DNA of 64,000 nucleotides from an uncultured Faecalibacterium sp. (lineage in GTDB: Bacteria > Bacillota > Clostridia > Oscillospirales > Ruminococcaceae): assembly GCA_934512105.1 (NCBI GenBank), contig CAKSWQ010000008.1, forward strand, positions 1-64,000, given 5' to 3'. Position numbers and translations under genes: made by a program. Of the stretch, positions 24,240 to 33,600 are shown in pieces. A model generated the notes under the pieces. The model made no database searches, was not told the DNA's origin, and worked only from the letters and a program-made list of their open reading frames with translations. Within the stretch, counting starts at the first letter, position 1. Every line of letters begins with the position of its first letter.

Positions 24240-25616
24240 TTACGCAAGGTGGAACAGGTCGATCAGCACGACCATGGCAAGGCCATAGTAGACCACGACC
24301 GCCACCAGATCGTTGATCGTGGTGATCAGCGGGCCGGAAGCGACCGCCGGGTCGATATGGATCTTGTGGAACAGCATCGGGATCAGCGTGCCCACCAGAC
24401 TGGAAATGACCATGGAAACGATCAGTGACAGCCCGACACAGCCGGACAACAAAAACGCCGAGGTCCAGACGTAGCCCTTGAAAAAGTGGATGTAGCAGCC
24501 CAGAAAGCCCAAAGCCATCACGGCCAGAATGGCACCGTTCAAAAGGCCCACACGGGTCTCCTTCCAGAGCAGCTGTAATTTTTTGGAAAGGGTCAGGTTT
24601 TCGTCTACCAGCACACGGATGGTCACAGCCAGCGACTGGGTACCAACGTTACCGGCCATATCCAGCACCATGGACTGGAAGCAGATGACCACCGGCAGCA
24701 CCGCTACCACCGATTCAAAGGCACCGACAACCGAGGAGACCAGCATCCCGAGGAACAGCAGAGCGATCAGCCACGGGAGACGCTTTTTCACGCTTTCAAA
24801 AACGCTTTCGTTCAGATCCTCCTCGCCGGTCAGGCCGCCCAGCTTTGCGTAGTCATCGCCCATCTCATCATCGACCAGCTCGACCACATCGGACGAGGTG
24901 ATGATGCCCACCAGCTTACCGGCATCGTTCAGCACCGGCAGGCTGCGCTCCGCGTAGTCCACGATGCGGTCGATACAATCGCTGACCTGCTCCCGGTCTG
25001 TGACATAGGGATAGGAGCGGACGATCAGGCTTTCCAGACTTTCCTCTGCCCGTGCAATGATGAGGTCCTTCAGGTCGATGGCGCCGTAGAAGTGCTCGTT
25101 TTCGTCCACCACATACAGCGTGGAGATATTGTCGTTTTCTCCGGCCTGCTTTACCAGCTCGCTCATCGCCTGCCGGATGGTCATATCGTTTTTGATGGAG
25201 ATGTAGTTGGTGGTCATCCTGCTGCCGATCTCGTCCTCGTCATAGGAGAGCAGCATCTTCACATCTTCAACCGAGTCTTTGTCCAGCTTGTTGACGATCT
25301 CATTTTTATCGGTATCGTCAAGGTCTTCCAGTGCGTCCACCGCATCGTCCGAGTCCATATTGGAAATGACCTTTGCAGCCTCGTGGCTGGGCAGCTCCTT
25401 CAGGTACGGCTCGGCATCGTCCAGATAGGTAAAGATCTCGGCAACGGTATCCACGCCCAGGATGGAATAGAGCGACTGGCGTTCAGCGGGGGTCAGTGCC
25501 TCCAACGCGTCCGCCAGATCCTTTTCATGGTAATCAGACAGTTTTTCAGCCAGCTCTGCCTTGGGCAGACCGCTGTGAATGATGCTCAGAATTTCCTGCA
25601 CATAATTCTTCTGCAT
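24240..25616 (-). CDS. mgtE: Magnesium transporter MgtE
   Basis: A 458-residue MgtE channel. It has the cytosolic N domain (about 1-130, helical MgtE_N repeats: LADALEALTPAERQSLYSIL ... AAKVISNMDSDDAVDALEDL), a tandem CBS pair (about 135-255: MTTNYISIKNDMTIRQAM and SLPVLNDAGKLVGIITSSDVVEL), a plug helix, and five transmembrane helices (about 285-455). The pore signature is in VLDMAGNVGTQSLAVTIRVL, and the Mg-site Asp is in GLSLIVSMVISSLVGTLIPMLFHKIHIDPAVASGPLITTIND. CBS/N domains sense cytosolic Mg2+ and close the pore. No M-box riboswitch is seen upstream. Confidence 0.96.
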   Translation of the reverse strand: MQKNYVQEILSIIHSGLPKAELAEKLSDYHEKDLADALEALTPAERQSLYSILGVDTVAEIFTYLDDAEPYLKELPSHEAAKVISNMDSDDAVDALEDLDDTDKNEIVNKLDKDSVEDVKMLLSYDEDEIGSRMTTNYISIKNDMTIRQAMSELVKQAGENDNISTLYVVDENEHFYGAIDLKDLIIARAEESLESLIVRSYPYVTDREQVSDCIDRIVDYAERSLPVLNDAGKLVGIITSSDVVELVDDEMGDDYAKLGGLTGEEDLNESVFESVKKRLPWLIALLFLGMLVSSVVGAFESVVAVLPVVICFQSMVLDMAGNVGTQSLAVTIRVLVDENLTLSKKLQLLWKETRVGLLNGAILAVMALGFLGCYIHFFKGYVWTSAFLLSGCVGLSLIVSMVISSLVGTLIPMLFHKIHIDPAVASGPLITTINDLVAVVVYYGLAMVVLIDLFHLA

Positions 25617-25685
25617 GGTAGTTCCTCCTGATTCCGCGAGTTCGACAAATCAAAATCCATCGCTCCGCTTCAAATTTTGCACTTC

Positions 25686-25714
25686 ATCATAGCACATCCG
25701 GTATGCGGCGGCAA
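25686..25714 (-). promoter_or_regulatory. Promoter for mgtE
   Basis: On the minus strand TTGCCG (25714-25709), 17-bp spacer, TATGAT (25691-25686), about 70 bp before the start. Confidence 0.65.
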
Positions 25715-25820
25715 CCCTGCCAACGTGAATTTTTTGTAAAAATTCGGGCACAAAAATCCCTGCCAAAGCAAAAGGCTCTGGCGGGAAAGGAAGAGTCCCT
25801 GCCGCTTGCGCAAAGCTTGC

Positions 25821-25869
25821 AAAAACAAAAAATCCGAACCCTTCTCCTATCGAGAAAAGGTTCGGATTT
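25821..25869 (-). terminator. Intrinsic terminator after tRNA-Leu
   Basis: AATCCGAACC...TTCTC and GAGAA...GGTTCGGATT, then a long U-rich run on the minus strand. Confidence 0.85.
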
Positions 25870-25877
25870 TCATTGTT

Positions 25878-25964
25878 TGGTGCGGATAAGAGGACTTGAA
25901 CCTCCACCGAGTTGCCCCGATTAGAACCTGAATCTAACGCGTCTGCCAATTCCGCCATATCCGC
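25878..25964 (-). tRNA. tRNA-Leu (CAG anticodon)
   Basis: Reads GCGGATA at the 5' end (25964) and pairs with TATCCGC at the 3' end. The D-arm is TGGCGGAATTGGCAGAC, the anticodon stem TTAGA/TCTAA encloses TTCAGGT (anticodon CAG), a long variable arm (CGGGGCAACTCGG) marks a class II tRNA, and the T-arm is GGAGGTTCAAGTCCTC. The CCA end is encoded (25880-25878). It has its own promoter and terminator. Confidence 0.95.
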
Positions 25965-26008
25965 ATATTCTGTTGTGTTCGTGAGCTGTAACGCTCGGAA
26001 CGATAGTT

Positions 26009-26036
26009 ATTATACCAGATGCGGCAAAATTGTCAA
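26009..26036 (-). promoter_or_regulatory. Promoter for tRNA-Leu
   Basis: Perfect TTGACA (26036-26031) and TATAAT (26014-26009) on the minus strand with a 16-bp spacer. Confidence 0.85.
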
Positions 26037-26209
26037 GCACTTTTTTGAAAATCTTTTCATCTTTTTGAAAAGAATCATACTTTCGCATTTTTTGCAAACC
26101 GTGCGGTTGCACTATCCGCTGCGCAAGTGTTTTAGGCAGCTTTTCCGGCTGCATTCCGGCATTTGCAGACGCGCTGCGGCACATTATGTGCGCTATGCCC
26201 GTTTTGGGT

Positions 26210-26238
26210 TTGACAGGGTTTTTGCGGCGATGTAGAAT
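26210..26238 (+). promoter_or_regulatory. Promoter for threonine aldolase gene
   Basis: TTGACA, 17-bp spacer, TAGAAT, 44 bp before the start codon. Confidence 0.8.
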
Positions 26239-26282
26239 AGAGGTATTGTTTTCTCAGAAACTAAATAGAGGAGCGTTTTGCC

Positions 26283-27305
26283 ATGCTGTATTTTGAAAAC
26301 GACTACTGCGAGGGTGCACACCCCGCCATTTTGCAAAAGCTGACCGAGACCAACTTTGAAAAGGTCTCCGGCTACGGCACCGACCCCTACTGCGCCAGCG
26401 CCCGGGAGAAGATCCGCGCCGCCTGCGCCTGCCCGGAGGCCGATGTGCAGTTCATCTCCGGCGGCACCCAGAGCAACGCCATCGTCATCGCGTCCATGCT
26501 GCAGCGGTGGCAGGGCGTAGTGGCTGCTGCCACCGGCCATGTGGCCGGGCACGAGGCCGGTGCCATTGAGTACACCGGCCACAAGGTCATTACCCTGCCC
26601 CAGCACAACGGCAAGCTGGATGCCGCCGAGCTGCGGGCGCTGGTGGCTACCTTCTACGCCGACGACAACCACGACCACATGGTGTTCCCCGGCATGGTGT
26701 ACATCTCCCACCCCACCGAGTACGGCACCCTGTACACCAAGGCCGAGCTGGAAGCTTTGCACGCTGTGTGTCAGGAGTACAAGATGCCGCTGTTCTTAGA
26801 CGGTGCACGGCTGGGCTACGGTCTGGCTGCCGAGGGCACGGACGTGACGCTGGCCGACCTTGCCCGGCTGACCGATGTGTTCTACATCGGCGGCACCAAG
26901 GTGGGTGCGCTGTGCGGCGAGGCTGTGGTGTTCCCCCACGGCGCACCGGCACACTTTATGACCATGGTCAAGCAGCAGGGCGCACTGCTGGCAAAGGGGC
27001 GGCTGCTGGGCATCCAGTTCGACGTGCTGTTCACGGATGACCTGTACTTCTCCATCAGCAAAAACGCCATTGCCACCGCCAACCGCCTGAAAGCCGGTTT
27101 TGCGGCAAAGGGCTACCGCTTCTTCATGGATTCCCCCACGAACCAGATCTTCCTTGTGCTGGAAAACGCCCAGCTAGCTGCGCTGGAAGGCAAGGCAAAG
27201 TTCGGCTTCTGGGAGAAGTTCGACGACACCCACACCGTGGTGCGCATCGCCACCAGTTGGGCCACCCGCATGGACGAGGTGGAAGCACTGATTGCCCTGA
27301 TGTGA
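26283..27305 (+). CDS. ltaA: Low-specificity L-threonine aldolase
   Basis: A 340-residue PLP enzyme of the beta-eliminating lyase / threonine aldolase family, which splits L-threonine (or allo-threonine) to glycine and acetaldehyde. Seen: FENDYCEGAHPAILQKL, FISGGTQSNAIVIASML (phosphate-binding), GHVAGHEAGAIE, MVYISHPTEYGTLY, LFLDGARLGYGL (Asp-Arg that contacts PLP) and the lysine motif FYIGGTKVGALCGE (Lys about 206). GAGGAGC precedes the ATG. It stands alone between its promoter and a repeat/terminator. Specificity (L versus low) is inferred from family only. Confidence 0.93.
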   Translation: MLYFENDYCEGAHPAILQKLTETNFEKVSGYGTDPYCASAREKIRAACACPEADVQFISGGTQSNAIVIASMLQRWQGVVAAATGHVAGHEAGAIEYTGHKVITLPQHNGKLDAAELRALVATFYADDNHDHMVFPGMVYISHPTEYGTLYTKAELEALHAVCQEYKMPLFLDGARLGYGLAAEGTDVTLADLARLTDVFYIGGTKVGALCGEAVVFPHGAPAHFMTMVKQQGALLAKGRLLGIQFDVLFTDDLYFSISKNAIATANRLKAGFAAKGYRFFMDSPTNQIFLVLENAQLAALEGKAKFGFWEKFDDTHTVVRIATSWATRMDEVEALIALM

Positions 27306-27324
27306 TCCTGCGCCCCTTTTGGGG

Positions 27325-27435
27325 GAGAACGATTTGAATGCCCTCCGCGTTGCTTTGGGCATTTTTAGCGGAAAAGCATTTATAATTTTGGAACAGCGGA
27401 GCGTCTGCGGACGCTCCGCTGTTCCGTTTTCACGG
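27325..27435 (+). repeat. Palindromic intergenic element, family B (copy B1)
   Basis: Starts GAACGATTTGAATGCCC, has TCCGCGTTGCTTTGGGCATTTTTAGCGGA as an inner palindrome, then a 14-bp hairpin with a CTGCGG loop (27390-27425) and ends GTTTTCACGG. Other copies: 44545, 55709 (inverted), and a partial at 57470. Confidence 0.8.
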
Positions 27436-27478
27436 AAAAGGCTCAGAAGCACCTGTCGGCGCTTCTGAGCCTTTTTTA
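27436..27478. terminator. Intrinsic terminator between convergent genes
   Basis: AAAAGGCTCAGAAGC and its perfect complement, with T-runs on both strands. It serves the aldolase gene and the leftward oxidoreductase gene. Confidence 0.9.
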
Positions 27479-28498
27479 TCTTTCTTCTGTGTTCCACGGC
27501 TGCGGGGTGCTTTCCAGCGGCTGACCGGCGGCAAGGGCGCGTTCCATCAGCAGGGCAAGGTAGGCGTCCTGCAAGGCGTCTGCCAGCGGATACACCTCTG
27601 CCCCGCCGGCAAGATAGCCCTGCATCCTGTCCAGAAAACAGGCGATGGCGGTCTCGTCCTCGTTAAGCCCTGCCTGCGCGGCGGCAGCTGCCAGCGGGTC
27701 GGGCAGCGGGGTCAGCTGACGGCACACCGGCTCTCCGGCGGCATCCAGACAGCGCAGGGTGTCGTCGAACACTTCGCCCCGCTCCCCCTGCACGCTGGTG
27801 TGGGTGCTGCGCAGGTAGGAGTGGTACTGCACGCCGTTAAAATCCAGAAACGCCGTGCCGCCGCCTGCAAACTCCAGCGTGTGCTGCTGCAGGGTCTTTT
27901 CCACCAGAGCGCCGTTATGCACCGCGCCCCAGCGGGAATCCGTCTCGATGATCTTTTCCGTCCAGCTGCGTCCGGTCACCCGCACCGGCTGCTGCCCGAC
28001 ATGCAGGAACTGCCGCGCAAGGCTGACTGCGTGGTAGCCGTGCGCCACCGACAGCCGGGCAAACTGCGGCGTGCCCAGCGCGCCGCTGTGCACCGCCGCC
28101 AGCCGTTTTGCCAGCGTGGGGTACAGCCAGTACTGCTCTGCCACCTGCAGCTTTGCGCCCTGCCGGTGCAGCTGCCAGAGGGCGCGCAGGGCGTCCTCCT
28201 CCAGCGCCGCCGGGGTCTCGCACAGCACGGCAAAGCCCCGGGCGAGCCATTCGGTGCTGACGGCGGCGATGGACGCTTTATTCACCGCCACCACCACAAG
28301 GTCCGGGTGCAGGGCAATGCACTGCTCCACCGAGGTGCTTACCGGCACGCCGTACTCTCGGTGCATTTTTTCGGCCTTTTCCTCCGTGCGACAAAGCATG
28401 GCGCACAGCTCGAACCGCTCCGGCATTGCCTGCGCGATGCGCCAGTAAAACAGCGACCGCCAACCGGAGCCTACCACAATAAACCGCAGCTTAGCCAT
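27476..28498 (-). CDS. Gfo/Idh/MocA-family oxidoreductase (second of pair)
   Basis: A 340-residue dehydrogenase-like protein. The N-terminal Rossmann fold begins LRFIVVGSGWRSLFYWRIAQAMPERFELCAML; the usual GxGxxG is G-S-G-W-R-S, a variant. VVVAVNKASIAAVSTEWL and VLCETPAAL (in place of the canonical EKP, with Glu-Thr-Pro) follow. The C-terminal half has the family beta-sheet domain (HGYHAVSLARQFLHVG). Missing the EKP lysine means it may be non-catalytic or have altered chemistry. The ATG at 28498 overlaps the stop of the upstream oxidoreductase gene by 8 bp, so they are coupled and may act in one pathway. Substrate unknown. Confidence 0.82.
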   Translation of the reverse strand: MAKLRFIVVGSGWRSLFYWRIAQAMPERFELCAMLCRTEEKAEKMHREYGVPVSTSVEQCIALHPDLVVVAVNKASIAAVSTEWLARGFAVLCETPAALEEDALRALWQLHRQGAKLQVAEQYWLYPTLAKRLAAVHSGALGTPQFARLSVAHGYHAVSLARQFLHVGQQPVRVTGRSWTEKIIETDSRWGAVHNGALVEKTLQQHTLEFAGGGTAFLDFNGVQYHSYLRSTHTSVQGERGEVFDDTLRCLDAAGEPVCRQLTPLPDPLAAAAAQAGLNEDETAIACFLDRMQGYLAGGAEVYPLADALQDAYLALLMERALAAGQPLESTPQPWNTEER

Positions 28499-29615
28499 TT
28501 GCCTGTTCCTCCTGAATATGCTTTTGCAGCTCCTGCTCAAACCGGTCTGCGTCCAGCGGCAGGGTGATCTTTTCCCCCAGCCATGCGGACAGATAAGCCG
28601 CATCGGTCAGTTCCAGCGCCCGCACGCCCTCCACGCCGGGGGCGGTCAGGGGCGTGCCGTGCAGGATGGCATCCGCAAAGTTTGCCAGCATTTCCGGGTA
28701 AGGCTCTGCCTGCGGCGCGAACTGCTCGGTGGTGGTAGTCTCGGTAAGCTTCTGGCGCTCGGTGCAATCGGCGGTGCGGCGGTAGGTCTCGGTGTCCGGC
28801 GCGTAGGTGCGCAGGGTGAGGGTATCCTCTTCCAGCAGGGCGGTGCCCTTGGTGCCCACGATCTCCAACCGCTCGGTGTAGCTGCCCTCGCCGGTGGAAA
28901 GGATAAAGGTAGCCGTGCGCTGCTGCGGGTACTCCATCAGCAGGGTAGCTTCATCGTCCACCATGAAATCGTTATACTTGCCGTAGGGGATCACAGCATA
29001 AATACTGGTTGGCATCCCGAACAGCCACTGCCAAATGTCCAGAATGTGCTGGCCCTGATTGAGCAGCGCGCCGCCGCCCTCCCCTGCCCAGCTGGAACGC
29101 CAGCTGCCGGAGCGGTGGTACATCCATGTGCGGAAGTAGCGGCTGTTTTCCAGCTGCACCCGCTTGATCTCGCCCAATGCCCCATCATCCAGTAATTTTT
29201 TAAGCCGCATATACTTTTTGTAGCGGCGCTGATGGAACATCATGGCAAAAACAAGGCCGCTTTTTTCGGCGGCGCGGTTCATTTCCAGCGCCGGTGCCAG
29301 CGCGTTTGCGCTGGGCTTGTCGCACAGAACGTGCTTGCCGTGGGCAAAAGCCTGCATCACCAGCGCCGGGTGGGTCTTGTGCGGGGTGACCACCAGCACG
29401 GCGTCAAACTCCTCCGCGTGGGTGTACAGCACCTCGGCGCTGGGGCACACCCGCACCGTATCCGGCAGGGTGTCTTTTGCCCACTGCTGCGCCCCGGCGC
29501 TGCGGCAGACCACGGCGGTCAGGCGCAATGCGCCTGCCTTTCCTTCTGCGATCATCCGGGCATACTTGCGCCCCATGACCCCTGTACCGATGACGGCTGC
29601 GCGTACTTCCTGCAT
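28491..29615 (-). CDS. Gfo/Idh/MocA-family oxidoreductase (first of pair)
   Basis: A 374-residue NAD(P)-dependent dehydrogenase. It has the nucleotide-binding VRAAVIGTGVMGRKYARMI (GxGxxG), VLVVTPHKTHPALVMQAFAHGKHVLCDKPSA (the EKP motif as DKP), a C-terminal catalytic domain with GGGALLNQGQHILDIWQWLFGMP (conserved Gly-Gly...His/Asp), and ATFILSTGEGSYTERLEIVGTKGTALLEED. The family oxidises sugars, inositols and sugar acids; the substrate is not evident. It lies 54 bp after the CobW-type GTPase gene and overlaps the second oxidoreductase. Confidence 0.9.
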   Translation of the reverse strand: MQEVRAAVIGTGVMGRKYARMIAEGKAGALRLTAVVCRSAGAQQWAKDTLPDTVRVCPSAEVLYTHAEEFDAVLVVTPHKTHPALVMQAFAHGKHVLCDKPSANALAPALEMNRAAEKSGLVFAMMFHQRRYKKYMRLKKLLDDGALGEIKRVQLENSRYFRTWMYHRSGSWRSSWAGEGGGALLNQGQHILDIWQWLFGMPTSIYAVIPYGKYNDFMVDDEATLLMEYPQQRTATFILSTGEGSYTERLEIVGTKGTALLEEDTLTLRTYAPDTETYRRTADCTERQKLTETTTTEQFAPQAEPYPEMLANFADAILHGTPLTAPGVEGVRALELTDAAYLSAWLGEKITLPLDADRFEQELQKHIQEEQANG

Positions 29616-29669
29616 GACGGTCCCTCCTGTTTTTCCACAATGTGTTTTGTTATGGGGGAAAACTGCCTT

Positions 29670-30608
29670 TCACCCCTTCAATTTCGCTTCAATGGCGGTT
29701 TTGTCCAGCGCCTCGCCGATGACGATGACCACTTCCTGCCCCTGCGGGATGGGGGCAAGGGTGCAGCCGGCGGCGGTGGCGTTCAGCTCCAGCCAGCCGC
29801 CTGCCGGGGCGGGCGCAAAACCCTTGACCCGCAGCACCCGCCCGCACTCGGGCGTTGCGAACAGTCGCCGTGCGGCGGCCTGCAGCTGCTCCGGGGTAAG
29901 GTGCAGCTCCAGAAAGCAAAGGGAGCTGAAGGCTGCGTGCTGGTCAAAATGCAGCTTTTCGCAGCTGGCCTGCCGGTAGCCGCAGGCGGCAAGGGCGGCA
30001 AAGTCGGCATCGGTCAGGGCGTCCCAGTCCTTGGCAAGGATCTCCCCGGGCGCAAAGCGGCGAGAGGACTTTGCGGCTTCTAGTGCCCGCTCCAGGTGGG
30101 CAGCAGCAGCGGCGCACTGGGCAGGCGCTGCCAGCTGGGCGCGACTCAGCAGCACACAGCCCGCGTTCATGGTCTCGGAAGCCAGCAGGTACTCTGCCTG
30201 CGGCGAAAGCGTCTCCGGCAGCAGGGCGTCCACGATGGCGATGACGCTGCCCAGCTGATACCACCGGTCCAGCGGGTCGTCCCGCAGGATATCGAAAAAC
30301 TCGTCCACGTCAAAGATGCCGCTGGGCTCCACCACCACTCGGTCAAAGCCGCGCATAGCCATGGCGATGAGTTTGGTGCGCATCCGGCGCTGGTGGGTGT
30401 CGCAGTCGCAGCCGCCGCTGATGGTCTCCACATCGCAGCCGGGGCCCAGCACCTCCTGCACCAGCATGGCGTCCACGTTCACCGCGCCGAAATCGTTTTC
30501 CAGAATGCACACCTTGTGCCCCTGCTGTACCAGATACCGCACATAGCGGCGCAGAAAGGTGGTCTTGCCTGCGCCCAGAAAGCCGGTGATGAGATCCACC
30601 TGAACCAT
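29670..30608 (-). CDS. CobW/P47K-family (G3E) GTPase, putative metallochaperone
   Basis: A 312-residue G3E GTPase. It has Walker A GFLGAGKTT (9-17), the Mg-binding ENDFGAVNVD (about 37-46), VVVEPSGI (about 92-99) and a C-terminal CobW_C domain (LCFLELHLTPEQLQAAARRLF ... VLRVKGFAPAPAGGWLELNATA). The family metal site CxCC, after the ISGGC turn, reads GGCDCDTH here, so one Cys is replaced by Asp. Members insert or deliver Zn, Co, Ni or Fe. The altered site suggests a different metal preference. It shares the strand with the oxidoreductase pair and may serve them; this is inference. Confidence 0.85.
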   Translation of the reverse strand: MVQVDLITGFLGAGKTTFLRRYVRYLVQQGHKVCILENDFGAVNVDAMLVQEVLGPGCDVETISGGCDCDTHQRRMRTKLIAMAMRGFDRVVVEPSGIFDVDEFFDILRDDPLDRWYQLGSVIAIVDALLPETLSPQAEYLLASETMNAGCVLLSRAQLAAPAQCAAAAAHLERALEAAKSSRRFAPGEILAKDWDALTDADFAALAACGYRQASCEKLHFDQHAAFSSLCFLELHLTPEQLQAAARRLFATPECGRVLRVKGFAPAPAGGWLELNATAAGCTLAPIPQGQEVVIVIGEALDKTAIEAKLKG

Positions 30609-30627
30609 ATTTTTCTACCTCCGTTGC

Positions 30628-30662
30628 AAAAGCCCTCCCTGCGCCGCAGCGCCCGGGAGGGC
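30628..30662 (-). terminator. Intrinsic terminator after Cache-GGDEF-EAL gene
   Basis: GCCCTCCC and GGGAGGGC around a GC-rich loop, then UUUU on the minus strand. Confidence 0.7.
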
Positions 30663-30669
30663 ATATATT

Positions 30670-33600
30670 TCAGTCTTTTTTCCGGCGCTGCAATTCCCCG
30701 ATGATGGCAGCCGCCTCCGGCGCGATCGCCCCCGGCACAATGGCCGGGCGTGCCAGAAAATAGCCCTGCAAAAGGTCTGCGCCCAGCTCGATGACCGTGC
30801 GCAGCTCGGCGGCGGTCTCCACGCCCTCGGCAACGATCTTCATGCTGCGGGGGTGGGCGTAGGCCACCACATTGCGCAGGATCTGCTGCTTGTCCGGCGA
30901 GGTGTCGATGCCACGGATGATGGTAATATCCACCTTGACGAACCGGGGTGCAAGCTGCAATAGCGTATTCTCGTTGGAATAGCCGCTGCCGTAATCGTCC
31001 AGTGCAAACATCCCGGAAAAGCCCGGTGCATTGCGCTTTCTCTCCAGTGCTTCGTAGTCGATTTCTTCCTCTTCGGTGATCTCAACGACCATGCGGCGGC
31101 ACAGCTCGTGCCAATGGTTGTTTATATATTTGCCGTCCTCATGCGACAGGCAGGCGTTGGCAATGGAGTTGACAAAGAGCATAGCATCCCCGGACACGCT
31201 GCCCGCCCGGCACAGGCTGTCGAAGGTCTCCAGCGCCTTGGTAAAGGTGATGCGCTCGATCTCGTACAGCGCCCCCTGCTCCCGCGCCAGTTTCATGATG
31301 GTGGCCGGGGAGCGCAGGGTGGGCAGGTCGGAGCGCATCAGCGCCTCGTAGGCGACTACCCTGCCGCTGCGTGCCGAGAAGATGGGCTGGAAGCAGTAGA
31401 ACACCTGCGCATTGCTGAGCAGCTGCCGGAACTCCCTGCGGGTGCGCTCGGCATAGGCTTCGCGGTTGTACACCCCGATGTCGAACTCCTCCACCCGGCC
31501 TTTTTCCGCGTGCTTGACCTGATACATGGCAAAGTCGGCGTATTTTTTCAAAGTCTCCCAGTCCTGCCCATCGTCCGGGTACCACGCGATGCCGCCGGAA
31601 AGGCTGATGTGCAAAGCGTTGCCGCTGGGCAGCAGCGCCACGCTCTGCTGCATGGCGTTTGTCAGGCGGTCGATCTTTTCCCGCACGGCGTCCCGGCTGC
31701 GGTAGCCGTGGAACAGCACAAGGAACTCGTCGCCGGAAAGGCGGGCGCACACCGTACCGGCGGGGGTATTCTCCCGCAGGCACTGGCCGGTGCGGCGGAT
31801 GTACTGGTCGCCCCAGTCGTGGCCGTAGGTATCGTTGATGTGCTTGAGGTTATCCAGGTCCATCATCATCAGCGCCGCCACACCCATGCGTTCCGGCGCG
31901 GCGAACAGTTCGGTGCACACCCGGTTGAAGGCCTGCCGGTTGTACAGCCCGGTCAGGATATCATAATCGCGCTCGTGCTCGATGCGTTTCCGCTCCAGCA
32001 CGTTGGCGGTCACGTCCTCCGCAAGGCCGATCTTGGCGTGCCCCTCGATGGTGCTGCGCAGCATGATGTACCGCACCCCGTCCGGCTGCTGAATGGTCAG
32101 CAACTCGTCTCCTTCGGCGGTGCGGGCGCAGGGGTTCTTTTCCCGGATGCCCTTGAGCACCTCCTCGAACCGGCGCACGCTCAGCGGCTTGCCCGTGATG
32201 CCGGGCATGCCCAGCAGGGAGAAGAAGTTATCGGTCACGAACACGCTGCCGGTGTCGGTGCGCAGCTCGTAGCCGCCGATCTCCACACTGGCCATATCCA
32301 TGATGCGCAAAAACTTGGTGGAGTTGGTCACCAGCTCCTTGTTCAGCTGGGTAATGGTCTCGGCAAAGCGGTCCACCTCCCGGATGGCGGTGCGGGACAG
32401 GCGGGGGAAGGTCTTTTTCTCCTGCGCGTCCACCACCTCGCGGTACAAATGGTTAATGGGGCTGGCCAAACGCGCCGAGACCAGCAGGCTGCCGCAAACG
32501 CTCAGCACCAGCGTGACCACCAAGGTAGCCAGCAGCACCTTGCGCATCCGGTCGGAAAAGGCCAGCAGCACCGACTGCTCTATGGCACCCGCCAGATACC
32601 ACTTCTCACCGGCAAAGGGCGCGTTGCGGTTATACACCTGCAGCGGTTCCAGCACCATATAATAGCGTTTTCCGTTCAGCTCCAGCCAGTTGCCGTCCTC
32701 ACCGCGGCGGCAGTTCAGAACGCCCAGCGGTGCATCCGCTGCTACCAGATCCTCGCCGGAGGTCACGGTCTTGCGCAGGGTGAACACGCTGTCCGTCAGC
32801 GCATCGGTGGTGGTCACGATAAAGTAGGTGCCCGCCTTGTCCTCGTCCAGCTCGGTGAAAGGCAGTTTGGTTTTCAGATACTCGGTAAGCAGCTCCACGC
32901 CCACCACGCCGTATACCGTGCCGTCCGGTAAGATCAGCGGCATCGAGTAGGCAATGGCGTGCCGGTCGTCCCCTGCCAGACAGTAGGAGTTTATGGTCCA
33001 GCGGCCATAGTTTTCCGCCGAAAGGCTGGCACCGTCCTTATACGCGGTCTGAAATACCGTGCGCAGGATGCCGCCCTTGGTATTGCCCTGATAAGGGAAA
33101 GCGGGCTGCCAGCCCTTATCCGTGCCGATGCCCAGCTTTTTTACCACGGTGGCGCTGGCGCGCTCCAGCAAAAGGTCGCTGTTGCGCTCCGAGGGGCGGG
33201 CGTCCGGGTCCTGATCCCGCAGGTAGATGCCGGGCATTTTTTTGCCCACCTCGCAGGTGTCCAGATCGTGGGTGTTCAGCATGATAAAAATGCCGGTCAC
33301 CTGCTTTGCGCGCAGGGCGTCCAGAAGCTGCGGGGCAAGGGCAACCAGCAAAGCATCGCTCTGCTCGCTGCTGTTATCCAGCGTATCCAGCGAGATATCG
33401 CCATTTTCCAGCATCTGCTGGGTGGTGGCGTTGATCTGCTCGCTCAGCTGCCCAAGATCCTCCGCGTTCCGCAGGATCTCCTGCACATAGCTGGCGCGGT
33501 TGCGCACCCGCATGGTAAGCAGGTCCTTGGCGTTTTCGTCCAGCTGCCCGGTCACGTTGACGGCAAGCATGCTGGCGACCGCCAGCAGCAGCTCCACCGC

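Noticed and set aside
25617..25830. M-box (Mg2+) riboswitch before mgtE
   Set aside because: The promoter lies about 70 bp before the start, leaving too little leader, and no M-box core is visible.
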